Assembly: GCA_009823505.1 (NCBI GenBank)
Contig: VZQC01008777.1
Coordinates: 63,400 to 127,399 of the forward strand
Source of the DNA: Rhizomys pruinosus
Taxonomy: Eukaryota; Chordata; Mammalia; Rodentia; Spalacidae
DNA: 64,000 bases
Reading direction: 5' to 3'
Shown here: positions 12,181 through 23,356 of the stretch, one piece after another
How the letters are laid out: each line of letters starts with the position of its first letter
Position numbering within the stretch: the stretch's first letter is position 1
The notes under the pieces: model-generated
Told to the model about the DNA's origin: nothing
Seen by the model: only the letters and a program-made list of their open reading frames with translations
The model's database searches: none
Program-made: the position numbers and the translations under genes

Positions 12181-12604
12181 TTTTTTTTTTTTTTTTTTTT
12201 TTCTTTGTTCGGTCTGTTTTGAGACCAGGGTCTCTCTGAGTTTAGCTACTAGGCTGTCCTGGAATCAGGTGTAACCAGGGCTCGGAACCATCGAAACCCC
12301 ACCCAGATTCGCGGATGCTCTCCTGTGCCTCCCAAGTGCTAGGATTAAAGGTGTGCACCACCATGCCCGGCATTTATTTATTTCTGTATGTGTATCAATG
12401 TACTGTCTGCATGCAAGTTTGTGCACCCGTGTTGTGCAATGCCGCGGAGGTCAGAAGAGGGTGTCGGATTCCCCTGGAACTGGAGTTCTCCTGGAACTGG
12501 AGTTTCAGACGGTTCTCGGCTGCCATGTGGGTGCTGGGGATTGAACCGGGTCCTCTGTAAGAGCGGTCGGCGCTCTTAAACGCTAGGCCATCTCTCCAGC
12601 CCCC
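12181..12604 (-). mobile_element. dimeric SINE: B3-like joined to B1 (copy 1)
   Basis: Read on the minus strand: a full B3-like SINE of subfamily II (12604-12372), an 'aaataaat' linker, then a B1 (from 12371) ending in a 20-plus base A tract (12181-12202). The short duplication 'tattatg' lies outside both ends (12174-12180 and 12605-12611), and none lies between the parts, so the two were probably inserted as one transcript. The junction 'gcccggcatttatttattt' is identical to copy 2 at 36756. Confidence 0.85.
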
Positions 12605-12710
12605 TATTATGTATTTTTTGAAACAATCCCTCACCAGAAATCTGTCTCAGTTTCCCAAAATGCTGAGAGCTACCATGCCTGGTACTTTCTTACATTATTA
12701 AGTGGTACTC

Positions 12711-12712
<2 letters not shown>

Positions 12713-12741
<29 letters not shown>
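12713..12741. repeat. (GT)n microsatellite
   Basis: About 14 GT units. Confidence 0.95.
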
Positions 12742-12742
<1 letters not shown>

Positions 12743-12837
12743 AAGAGTACTCTGGCTGATTTAGGTTAAGTTTGGAAGGAGACGAAATCCCTCATAGGCT
12801 GCTTCTAGTATTCAAATTCCAAGAGAAGAATGGATCG

Positions 12838-12838
12838 T

Positions 12839-12885
<47 letters not shown>

Positions 12886-13108
12886 TTTTTTATGTGTATC
12901 AATGTACCGCCTGCATGCAAGTTTGTGCACCCGTTTCGTGCAATGCCGCGGAGGTCAGAAGAGGGTGTAGGATTCCCCTGGAACTGGAGTTCTCCCGGAA
13001 CTGGAGTTACAGACGGCTCTCAGCTGCCATGTGGGTGCTGGGGATCGAACCCGGGTCCTCTGCAAGAGTGGTCGGCACTCCCAACCGCTAGGCCATCCCT
13101 CCAGCCCC
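12838..13108 (-). mobile_element. B3-like SINE, subfamily I, with long (TTTA)n tail
   Basis: An antisense copy with its A-rich tail expanded to about 12 TTTA units. The 11-bp duplication 'aagaatggatc' flanks it (12826-12836 and 13109-13119). It has the 17-bp duplication and the linked variants ctgTaac and ctcttGca. Confidence 0.95.
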
Positions 13109-13119
13109 AAGAATGGATC

Positions 13120-14325
13120 TTTAAGTCCTGAGCAATCCTTCATAAAAGGCTAGTAAGCCAGTGTTCCCTAAGGCACAGCACAGGGAACAATGTGGCTGGA
13201 TGCCTGGTGACTTGGAGACTTGTGTGACTGTCTCCGTGCAGACTCTGCCATCCTCTAGGGAAATACACTGCAAAGTGTCCTGTGCAGTCTGTAGTGTTTG
13301 AGGGCTGCCTGTAGGAAGAAAGACTCCTGTACTTCTCCAAATGGTCATTCCATTCCATTTCCTACCTCCACCCCAGCAGAGAACCCCAAATTTGATGTGA
13401 ATAGAGAAATAAGACCTTTAAGCAATATCTCTCTCCTCTATAATTCATACATGGACATTTGTGAATAAATGGTGTTTTCATGAGTTGGAAATAACTGAGG
13501 TGAGCTGTTACAGATGAAAATATTGTAAGAAAAGAGTAATAAAACTGGAAGAGAGAGAGAGAGAGAAGCCTCTAAGATCAGAAAAGCAGTTGTGAGGTGC
13601 TGAACAAAATATGCAAGGGAGAATATTTACTGTGGCATAGAACATTACAAAACTCCAGAATGCATGTGGTGTGGAGGTAGGGCTGAGGAGAGGGCAGAGA
13701 CGGGGGCAGTGACCAAAGGTGGGAATTGGCTTAATGCAACCGTGCCAGCTCCTGGGGAGATTGCTGAGGGCTTCCAAGCTGCAGGTCCATCTGTCCCTTT
13801 CAATTCTAGGGCAAAGCTCATTAGGATGAGGTGCACCCTGTGGCTCCATCCTGCCCTCTGGGATCTCGGGTCCCCATCTGGCAAGCTAAAGGAACAAGTG
13901 TGTTTGCTCTGCCACAGGGCTTAGGTTCTCTAATTCTTTGTTTTTTTCTGATAAGAAAATATGCCATTTCTACCATTTGCTGCCATGTATTTGGTGTTGC
14001 ATGCTATGTTCTTCTGGCTTTAGGAGTTATACTGAACTTATTTCAATGTGTTTGAGGAAGAAAGCTAATAACTTCACTCTGGTGTAATTAAACTCTGAAA
14101 AGCAAATTCTCATTCTTCATAATCTTACCTGCCAGGAGAGCAAAGTCATTCACCAGACTTTCAAATCATGGATCCTTGGATGCAGGACTGACAGTAAAGG
14201 GGGAGGGGTGTTATTTTGAGGGGTCATGGGGCAGGATCTGATGCAGTACTCTATTTCTTCCCAGGAGGATTTGTTGTTTTTGTTGATTTTCTCTTCTTTT
14301 TATGGGGGGAGAGGGGGAGGGAAAA
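13120..14325. other. unrecognised intergenic sequence
   Basis: A short (GA)n run is at 13551-13566. Overlapping frames on both strands (13508-13924) have no recognisable domain and are judged incidental. Confidence 0.45.
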
Positions 14326-14464
14326 GGACTTGAAACAGGGTCTCCCTGTAGCCGCAGTGGCCTGGAAATCTTGATGTAGACCAGGCTGGCTTTGAATTCA
14401 TAGAGATCTACCTGCCTCTGCCTGCTGAGTGCTGGAACTAAAGGCATGAGCCACCACACTCAGC
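14326..14464 (-). mobile_element. B1 SINE
   Basis: The antisense B1 signature 'gaaacagggtctccctgtag' through 'gagccaccacactcagctc', moderately diverged. Confidence 0.9.
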
Positions 14465-15608
14465 TCATTATTCCTGGGATTAAAGGACAGTTGGAGCAGC
14501 ACTGAAAATCCAGAGGTTTATCTTTCTAGAGGTGAAAACATGGTACACAGAAAACCCCTAAGGAATGTCTGAAAACTGTAACTGAAATGTATTCAAGAAG
14601 CCTTCATGAACAGAGTTAAAGCTTATATCAGAAGACTTAAAATGTCTTAGGCTTTCTTTGCCAAAGTTGTGAGGGTATGACTATTTTAATCTACTTTATT
14701 AATTCATGTTTTTTCTTTTATTTATTTATTTTTTTGCAGCTCTTAGCCTCAGCCTTTAACGGCTGTGTGCTATCCCCACAGCCCAAATAATTCATGTTTT
14801 TGATCAGTATGTATTGAATGGAAACCCAATGTCAGAGCTGTGATAGACAGTGGAGATACAGTCTTGTAAAAGACATATTTTTAGACCTTTGTATAGTTTA
14901 TGATATCTTACAAGAACTGAGCATACATTATTGAACACGATTTCCGAAGACATAAGTGACACTTCTTTTCTGGGGAACAGTTGCAGATCTCAGATCTGCC
15001 CTGTCTTCTATTCGCTTGAGATTGTAGCAAAGGGAGTAGAACAGAAACCAGGATAGCTCCCTGCTACTTTCAGCTCCTCTGCGTGTGCTGTTTGTGAAGC
15101 TCACCCCTTCTCAACCACGTTCCCCTCATCTTTAACATCTGAGCTGCCAGATTCACTAGACTTACTAAGCTTCTATGGAGTTGTGACGGAATCCAACAGA
15201 GGCAGTGTGTGCTGAGGTGCCTTCTTCTGCCCCCTTCCCGTGAGTTTGATTTCTGGCCTTAGAGATGCCACATCTCCATCCTACCACATCTGCTTGCATG
15301 GCCTTGGAAGTTTCTTTGGGACTTTCTAAACCTTAGTTTTCTCACCTGTGACTTGGCCCTTATTGCATTTAACACACATAATTGCAATGATTTCACAAAG
15401 ATAGTGGTATAAAATCTTTCTCTTGTCTGTATAAAGTAGATCCTCAATGAACGTAATTCATTGTTTCTTCTCATTTGCTATTTTTTACTGCTCCCCCCCA
15501 CACCGTGCTTTCCAGTTCTCTCTGGAAACCACAGGGGAAGCAAGATTAAGATTGCTATAGTGGAAGGCAAAACAATAAGATCTTCAACTTTATTCTTCAA
15601 AAACATTT
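14465..15608. other. unrecognised intergenic sequence
   Basis: No supported feature, apart from a short possible SINE remnant near 14706-14790. Confidence 0.45.
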
Positions 15609-15711
15609 TTTAGACATAGTCTCCACCCATGCTGGCCTTGAACTCATGATGATCCATCTGCCTCATCTTCCCAATGACCAAGTTACAGGCATGAGCCACT
15701 ACTGCTGGCTC
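15609..15711 (-). mobile_element. old B1-like SINE
   Basis: The 'tggccttgaactcatgatga' and 'ggcatgagccactactgctgg' segments are B1-like. The left part is worn and lacks the second half of a typical B1. Confidence 0.7.
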
Positions 15712-16680
15712 CTCAAAAAAATTATTAAGCACTCATTATCTTTGTGGTTTGAGAAAAAGAAATAGTCTCAATAATGGTGATAAACTGTGATGAGTGACAA
15801 TTAGAGTTCTTAAATCGTATGATGTAAGAACTTTATAAAAAGTTGATAAGAATTTCTTAATTGCTGCTGATATCACCTCTACTAGGCAAATGAAGTAAAA
15901 AGGCACATGTATGGCCTTAGTGAAAGTTGTGTGGATCTAGTATAACACAGTTCAAGTTTCTTAGCCACCTGGTATTCTGTGCTCCTAATCTCCAAGTTCT
16001 GAAGAATTTGAAATTGGCAGGGGAAATGAAATTGTTTCTGACTTATTTTTCAAAGTACTTCAATTAAGCTACCTGTTAAGTCCTAAAGATAAATATTAAA
16101 TAAAAAGTGAAGACATAGTTGGATGAGTGTGTAGATGGAAAATCCCTGAGAAATTTGAAGAGTGGCTCATTCAGACTGTGGATAATATTTAATTTAAAAA
16201 GTAAAACTAGCATTAATTTTGCTATATGATCTATTTTTAAAATTAAAATAAATTAAGGGCAAATTTAGATTAAAGTAAAACTGAGAGAAAAGTTCAGGGA
16301 CTTCTTATATGTCCCCTTCTTCTATCCATGGATAACCTCTCTGATCATCAGTATCCTGCACCCAAGTGGTGAACTAGTTATGATTTATGAGCTTACATTG
16401 ATGCAACATAATCCTAAATCCATAGTGTACAATAAAGCACACTCTTGGTGATGATAGTCTGTTGTCTGGACATTTATAAGTACGTAGTGACTCATGTCCA
16501 CTATTAGAATAGCATAGAGGTTTCTTCACTGTTGTGCAGGTTCTCTGTGCTCCCATTGCCCATCCTTCTCTTGTCCCTATTCTCTGGAAAACACTGATGC
16601 TTTTACTGTGTCCATTGTTTTGTCATTTCCCGGGAGACATGTAGTCAGAATCACATATTATTTAGCCTTTTCAGAGTTGC
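15712..16680. other. unrecognised intergenic sequence
   Basis: AT-rich; no supported feature. Confidence 0.5.
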
Positions 16681-16684
16681 TTAC

Positions 16685-17220
16685 TGTATTAGTCACTTTT
16701 CCATTGTTTACTTATAAATATCTAGGTCTCTCCTTAATCACTTTAATCTCCTTATCAAAGGGATCCTATCCTTCCTGTGCCTTGGCTCCAACATTAATCT
16801 TTCTAGTGCACTTTTCCAATCCTAATTCTACATCTCTTTCTGCACCATTTACTCTTTTTCATTGTAGATCTGTATATTATTCACCATTAGTAGCCACACC
16901 ACCATTTCTACATTAGGCTGTCTTGAAATATCCTCTGATAAAGAAATTAGTCCATTGCTTTTCAACTTAGCCTCAGGCAAGCATTTGGGCTGTGGGCAAA
17001 CCCCAGCCTGACACTTTGCCAAAATATCCCAGTTGCTGCTTAAGTCCTTATTTTCCTCAGTACTTCTTTCTTCCAGGCTTCTACTAGAATGACCCATTAA
17101 GCTCTCCTTACACAAGTCAACACCTTTTCTAGCCTAAAGCTCTAACGTCTTACACATTTCTACAAAAACCCACATGGTCAGGTTCTTCACAGCAAACACC
17201 CCACTCCTGGTACCAATTAC
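16685..17220 (-). mobile_element. MaLR internal region next to its LTR
   Basis: On the minus strand the LTR end is followed, after a short 'gtaat' spacer, by 'tggtaccaggagtgggg'. This is the primer-binding-site pattern seen after ERVL/MaLR LTRs. The 88-codon minus frame 16849-17115 lies in this internal region and is not a host gene. A 21-bp copy of the LTR-end and spacer junction (16681-16701) reappears at the left edge, so the left boundary is rearranged. Confidence 0.7.
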
Positions 17221-17584
17221 TGTATTAGTCACTTTTCTGTTGCTGAGATAAAACCACCATGACCAAGGGAACTTATAAAAGGAAGAGTTTATTTGACCTT
17301 ATAATTGACGGTTCCCAGGAATTCGAGTCCATTGGTCAGGGAGACATGGTGGCAGGAGCTGGAGCAGAAAGCTGAGATTCATATCTCCCAGTGAATACAA
17401 GAAGCAGAGAGGGAGCAACTGAAGACCAACAAGGCTTGTTGAACTCTCTAAGCCTAGCCCCAGTGATGTTCTTCCTCCTGCATGGCCATACCTTCTAAGA
17501 TATCCCCAAACAGCACCACCACCTGGGGATAAAATGTCTGAATACTTGAAGCTTATGGGGGACATTCTCATTCAAACCATTACA
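17221..17584 (-). mobile_element. MaLR-type LTR (left arm of palindrome)
   Basis: Begins 'tgtattagtcac' and ends near 'ttcaaaccattaca', homologous throughout to 3633-3997 in reverse. It shares private variants with the adjoining sense LTR ('ggggctaggcttagagag' on the LTR strand), so the two are sister LTRs. Confidence 0.9.
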
Positions 17585-17940
17585 TTCCACTTCCTGGTCT
17601 CCATAGGCTCAAGTATTCAGACATTTTGTCCCCAGTTAGTGGTACTGTTTTGGGAGATCTTAGAAGGTGTGGCCATGCTGGAGGAAGTACGTCACTGGGG
17701 CTAGGCTTAGAGAGTTCAACAAGCCTTACTGGTCTCCAGTCGCTCTCCCTCTCTGCTTCCTGTATTCACTGGAAGATGTGAACCTCAGCTTTCTGCTCCA
17801 GCTCCTGCCACCATGCCTCCCTGCCACAATGGACTTGAATTCCAGGGAACTATCAGTTGTAAGGTCAAATAAACTCTTCCTTTTATAAGTTCCCTTGGTC
17901 ATGGTGGTTTTATCACAGCAACAGAAAAGTGACTAATACA
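17585..17940 (+). mobile_element. MaLR-type LTR (right arm of palindrome)
   Basis: Sense LTR starting within its first 15 or so bases ('ctccataggctcaag') and ending with the canonical 'gtgactaataca'. It lies head-to-head with the antisense LTR, with almost no spacer. Confidence 0.9.
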
Positions 17941-17989
17941 CTTTACATAATATAAACCCAAGTTTTACTTTTGTATTTTAATGGCCCAA

Positions 17990-18490
17990 TAACACATTCA
18001 ATTTCCATGGCTGAGTGTGTTCTATTGCCTGTGTTTACTATAGTTTCTCAATTCATCTATTAATGGCTCAGTTGTTTCCAAGTCTTGTTAGTCAATAAAG
18101 CTGCTAGAAATACTATTCACTTGCATGTTTTGTATATAGAGACAGCAGTTTTCAACTTCTTGGATAAATACCATGATAATGATTAATAGATTATATCCTA
18201 AGAGTAAAGTTGGTTTTCTAGGAAACTGCCAACTTTATTCTCAAGTACCTGCTCCAATTTATGTTCCTACCAACCTCGAGTGATCATCCCAGTTCTTGTT
18301 AGCATTTGGTGTGAGCAGATATAGGATTTGGGGCATTTTAGTAGGTGTGTACTGGGGCCTCATTTTATGGTATTTAGCCTATATGGTAATTGGGTTGCTT
18401 GATTTCCTACTTCCAAGTTGAAAGAGTTGCTTGGCTATGTTGGATAACAGTCCTATCCCCGATGTGCCCTTGGAAGTATTTGTTCTTAGT
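17990..18490 (-). mobile_element. old mammalian L1 ORF2 fragment
   Basis: Antisense text typical of old L1 ORF2 ends: 'aataaagctgctagaaata', 'tggataaatacc', 'gaaactgccaactttattctc' and 'ttttagtaggtgtgtactgg'. It is decayed, with no open frame. Confidence 0.75.
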
Positions 18491-19525
18491 GTGTGACTTG
18501 TCTTCTTATTCTTTTGAAACTGTCCTAGGATGCCTATTCTTTTTTTTTAAATTTTATTCCCTGATGATTTCTTTTTTTTTTCCTCTAAGCATCAATTCTA
18601 AATTGAATGTCCTTAAAGGAAAGGAGGCTATAAATGCAGCTTCGGTTCTCAGTGTCAGGCAGCTTATGCCACTCTTGGGCTCTGATTAGTTGTTTCAGCG
18701 TCCATGGATCACTATCATGTTCTTGTTCAACACTTAATTTCGTAGGTTGCAGATGATCAATTTATTACTAATAAAAATAAAGTAGCCTTCTGAGAGCTGT
18801 CTGGAAGTTATTATTAAAGGTTGTTTTAGCTTTTTCTCACATAATGTTCTTAACCGGGTGATGTATAAAGCCCAAACCTATCACTATAGACAATAGGTAT
18901 GGCCTCCACATCCAGGTCTTGGTTGCTTTGTTTACTCAGGATAACTTCTCTCTATCCTCCAAGTTTCAATGTTCTGATTAGTGAAGTGTTAGACAAACAC
19001 CTAGCTTTAAAAAAAAGAGCTTAATATTATCCCTTTTAAAAGGTGCAAAATTGCTTTTTATCTGTTTCTATTCTCCAAATTATCCCTTTTTTCTTGTAAA
19101 AAGAACTTCCTCTTGATTCTAGTATTCTCCCAAGGCTGGCAATGCCCAAGAGATTTGGCTCATTTTAACAATTTTATTCACATCACTTTTACCCTTGTAC
19201 AATGGTTACATAAAATTTTAGTATAATAAAAAAATGAACATAAAATTCCCTTCTTTGCCATGAATGATGTGTTGTGACAATAAATATATCTAGCTTGAAC
19301 TTATTCCAAGTGCCAGGGCTAATTTAGCGAATACCTGTTGAGAATTTTTATTATTGTTTTAATTCTAAACTCACATCTCTAATGGGCAGAGAAAGCTATA
19401 TGGTAGATCTGATCTTTACATCAACAGTTATCTTAGGTAGACACATCAGTCTTCTCTCTTGTCTTCTGCTTTTTGGAAGAGGGATGTGTACATAGGACTG
19501 TAGCAAAAAAAATAATCTGTTATGC
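18491..19525. other. unrecognised intergenic sequence
   Basis: No supported feature. Confidence 0.5.
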
Positions 19526-19667
19526 AAGGTGTGGTGGCACACGCCTTTAATCCCAGCAGAGGCAGGTGGATCTCTATGAGTTCAAGGTCAGTCTGGTCTA
19601 CAGAATGAGTTCTAGGCCAGCTGGGGCTACAGACAGTGAGACCTTGTCTCAAAAACACCAAAAAAAT
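19526..19667 (+). mobile_element. B1 SINE
   Basis: Sense B1 from 'ggtgtggtggcacacgcc' to 'accttgtctcaaaaacacc', with a small deletion where 'cttgggag' is expected. A likely target duplication, 'aatctgt', lies on both sides. Confidence 0.93.
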
Positions 19668-19861
19668 CTGTCATAATTTTCAGGCAGAATTAATGCCTCA
19701 CTGCCTCTCACTTTCTGATTTCTTGTTGCTTCAAACTAATGGAAGGTATTCCTGAAGAGCTGTTATAAACGAGGCAGAGTCCCAGCTTTGGAAGGAGCTG
19801 TGTTGGGTGGATCCTCTAGAAAACAGATGTTTAGTGGAAGTGTTTTATATAAGTGTATCCA

Positions 19862-20070
19862 GTGTGTGATGGCTAATCTTCGTTGTCAACTTGATTTGCA
19901 ATCACCCAGGAAACACATGCCAAGTGTGCCTGTGATGGCATTTGTAGAAATGTCTGAGAAAGAAAGATTGGCTCTGAAGGTGGGTGGCACCATCATGTGG
20001 GCTGTGGTCCCAGAAATGGAAAGAGGGAGAGGGCAGTGCTCTGCTCACTCGGCTTATCAGCTGTCACAAG
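19862..20070 (+). mobile_element. LTR-like repeat, truncated
   Basis: Starts 'gtgatggctaatcttcgttg' and includes 'gtcaacttgattt' and 'aaggtgggtggcaccatc'. This is a widespread rodent repeat pattern, LTR-like and related to those at 41587 and 55207. Only the 5' half is present. Confidence 0.5.
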
Positions 20071-20404
20071 GTAAGCACAAAAAAATATATAAAAAAATGT
20101 TGTAGCCAACTCAATATGGAGTCTTCAGGCCAAATATTATCCAACAGAGGGCACTGTGCTTGAATTGTCCTGGCTCTGGTGCCCTTGAAAGTTGTACCCC
20201 TTGGAAGGAATTACTTACGAAGAGCGCACAGTCTCAGGTCCGTGGCTGCGGAAGCTTCTGAAGAGGAGAGTTTGTCTCTATCCTGGCTTCTGCAGCAGCC
20301 CATTAGATGTCTTCTGAGCCTGATTGCACAGGTCACTCAACAGCCAAAATCTGTTAAAGGATTCCCCAGCTGCCACCATTTTTTATAGTTGGTTATACTT
20401 TTAT

Positions 20405-20708
20405 CTGTATGTGGGAGCAGGTGAGTGTGTACAAAGGCGTATGCAGGTTTTTGCACCTGTGGAGGCCAGAGGTAGACACTGATTTCTTCCTCTATTGCTT
20501 TCCACCTTATATTTTGAGATTGAGTCTCTCACTGAACCTAGATCTAGACTTACTGCTTATCAAGCCTCTGGCCTCTTTGGACTCCTAAGTGCCTGATTCA
20601 CAGATGTAGACTATCATGTCTGGATTTCACATGGATTCTGGGGATCTGAACTCAGGTTCTCAGCCTTGTATGGCAGGGACTTTACTGACTGAACCACTTT
20701 CACAGTCC
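20405..20708 (-). mobile_element. B4-family SINE
   Basis: The order 'ggccagaggtagacactgat', 'ttttgagattgagtctctcac' and 'ctggggatctgaactcagg' to 'ctgaaccactttcacagtcc' is that of an antisense B4 (ID plus B1). Confidence 0.8.
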
Positions 20709-20742
20709 TCTTGTTATTTTGAGAAGCCTTTAATAGAATGTA

Positions 20743-21091
20743 TTGTTTGATTTTCTATTGCTGTGATAAAACACTGTGACCAAGGCCATTTATAGAAGGA
20801 AGAATTTATTTGGCTTACATTTCCAGAGGGCTAAGAGCCCATCATGGTGTGGAAGCATGGTGGTGGGCACAGAGCAGAAAGCTGGGTACTAACATCTTTG
20901 AGCAGACAGAGAAGTACAGAGAGTGAAACTAGAAGTGAGACAAGGTGAAGAACTCTCAAAGCCTGCCTCAAGTGACATGCTTCTTCCAGCAATGTTGCAC
21001 TTCTTAAACCTCTGCAAATAGTACCATCAACTAGGACCAAGTATTCATATGCTTGGAGACTAATGGGAATATTTTATATTCAAACCACCAT
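20743..21091 (-). mobile_element. MaLR-type LTR, diverged
   Basis: Antisense copy of the LTR family: 'ttctattgctgtgataaaac' at one end and 'tattcaaaccaccat' at the other, with matching order between. It is more diverged than the 3633 and 17221 copies. Confidence 0.8.
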
Positions 21092-22074
21092 ACTGGGAAA
21101 ACAATATACATTATTTCCCACTGAATTTGGAGATAATATATTATCTTTTAAAATACTGAAGTTGTGTATATCCATCCACAACTCAAATTATAATATAATT
21201 ATTAAAATATGTCTATATTTGTAAACTTCATGAGTCACTGTTTTGTTACAAATTTAACAGTTATATATTGTATTACAATGTATGAGAAAAATAAAAAATA
21301 GAATAGCCATTTTAATTTATTCCGATATTTAGTGTTTTCAGTGTTCTTTAGTGTTATCTGAGGATCTGAATTTTTATCCACTATTATTTCATTCTATTCT
21401 GTAGGATTTCATAGTATATTTAATAAAATATATTCAATTAATGGATATTTTAGCCAGCCATTATTTTCAAATTTTCTGTTATAATTTTTCTCCTTGCCTT
21501 GTGCAATTCCAGTTATTTTCTGGGTCATTTGATATGAGTTCCCTGAGGCTATGGCTAATTTATTAGACTTTTTTTAAATCTCAGTTACTCATTTCTACCA
21601 GTCTGTCTTCAAGTTAGCTTATACTTTTTCTGTCACCTGATATATTTTGTCTTTAGCTGAGCAGCTATAGATCTGCTCACATGTGGTTGAGGGTGAATGA
21701 GAGATGGACATAGGGAGAATCTGACGGCCCGTTCTTTTTTTTGCCTCTCAAACCTCCCAATTTTCTTCAGCAATGACAGTTCTTGCAGCTTGTGCAGAAA
21801 GTGCTTTTTCCCAACAGCACCCTTGACACTTCCATAAGCCAGACCAAGTTCACTAGCTCTAGGCTAAAAGCTATGGAAACAAGAGTGTATTTAGTTCAGT
21901 ATCATGCACCTCTGTTCTGAGTATGACTCCTCATCAAAGTCTGCTTTCTGCTTGGTCTCCATTGATTCCCACAGTTGCTTGTAGTGACTATGTCTGGATT
22001 TGATAGATGGGGTTTTGCAAGGGACTCAGCAGGTAGAGACTTATTCTATTATTAGTAGGTTCTCCTACCCAAAG

Positions 22075-22105
<31 letters not shown>

Positions 22106-22487
22106 CACTTCAGCTATAATTCAACTGTACATTACCTTGCAGTATTGGTAGTTTTGTTCTGTGAGCATGTTTTGAATGTGTATCCTTTTCCACCTTGGTT
22201 GCAAATGCACAGGGGACTGCTGCCTTTTCCTACTCATCTGGTTTCCTTGAATCTCTTCAGATGTGAAAACTCAATTTAAAACAAAATTGTCTACAAGTAT
22301 CAGAGAGATCCAATTCTAGAACATGTCAGGAGATGACTTTCCTATTTAAAGCTCACAAGTATCCCTAGTACTTTAAGAAACAGTTCAAAATCCTTAGATG
22401 AACACCAGTCTGCACTTGGCTATTAGCTGGTTCCCTTGGCTTAACTCTTCATTCTTTGGGAGAAATAGTCACACTATTTTTTCCTTT
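21092..22487. other. unrecognised intergenic sequence
   Basis: AT-rich with a T tract at 22076-22100. No gene or repeat family supported. Confidence 0.5.
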
Positions 22488-22850
22488 CTTAATTTTTTAT
22501 TGAGCTTTTGTACATTTCATACATCATTTCTTTTTTTTTTGTTGTTGTTGTTGTTTTATTTTTTTAGACAGGGTCTCCCTATAGTCCCAGCTGGCCTGGA
22601 ACTCACTCTGTAGACCAGGCTGGCCTTGAACTCACAGAGATCCACCTGCCTCTGCCTCTGAAGTGATAAGATTAAATGCTTGCGCCAGCATGCCCAGCTT
22701 AAAGATGGTTCTTAGCCACCATGTGGGTGCTGAGAATCAAGCCCTGGTCCTCTGCAAGAGCAGTTGGCACTCCTAACCGCTGAGCCATCTCTCCAGCCCC
22801 ACAACATTTCTTAATCTAAATTAGACCCCTTCCCCTTCTTTCTTTTCAGT
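22488..22850 (-). mobile_element. L1 3'-end fragment, split by a SINE
   Basis: The outer pieces 'attttttattgagctttt' and 'ttaatctaaattagacccc' match the extreme 3' end of L1-B (45974-46190, same orientation). A SINE sits between them. Confidence 0.7.
22533..22800 (-). mobile_element. chimeric SINE: 5' half of B3-like joined to B1
   Basis: On the minus strand the B3 head (22800-22700) stops after 'aagaaccatcttta' and passes directly into a B1 (22699-22533) with an A-rich tail containing CAA repeats. The near-identical sequences 'acatcatttctt' (22521-22532) and 'acaacatttctt' (22801-22812) lie only outside the pair. It has a different fusion point from the dimers at 12181 and 36579. Confidence 0.75.
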
Positions 22851-22935
22851 GACATTAACTTTTCTATCATTGCTGTTGATTTGGATGTATCTCTTTCTAT
22901 TTGCAGAAATCCTTTTATATTTCTCTTTGGTAGTG

Positions 22936-23325
22936 TATTGTTACTTTACTATTGCTGTGGTTAAACAGCAAGACCAAGGTGACTTACAGAAGGAAGAGTT
23001 TTTTGGCTTGTGGTTCCAGGGGTGTAAGAGTCCATCATCGGGAAGGGGCTGGGAGAGGCATGGCAGGAGGCAGCCAGGCAGAAAGGAGAGTGCTCATATC
23101 TTCAAGCATGCACAGGAAACAGAGACAGACCAGAAACAGGCAAACTATATACTGTCAAAGCCCATGTCCAGTTACATGCCTCCCCGAACAGGTCCAAGTG
23201 ACCAAGTGTTCAATCACTTGGGAGCCTATGGAAGACATTCTTATTCAATTACTTGGGAGCCTATGGAAGACATTCTTACTCAATTACTTGGGAGCCTATG
23301 GAAGGCATTCTGATTCAGACCCTCA
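22936..23325 (-). mobile_element. MaLR-like LTR with triplicated segment
   Basis: Antisense element from 'tactttactattgctgtgg' to 'ctgattcagaccctc', following the order of the other LTR copies, with an internal 35-bp triplication near its 5' end. Confidence 0.75.
23211..23315. repeat. 35-bp unit repeated three times
   Basis: Units at 23211-23245, 23246-23280 and 23281-23315 share the core 'acttgggagcctatggaag', differ at only a few positions, and have the same length. Confidence 0.95.
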
Positions 23326-23356
23326 TAGCTAGCTACATCTTTGTAAAGATACATTT

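Noticed and set aside
13508..13924. overlapping open frames on both strands suggesting a short gene
   Set aside because: Both strands are open at once, with no domain or splice signal that can be supported. This is likely chance in a GC-richer patch.
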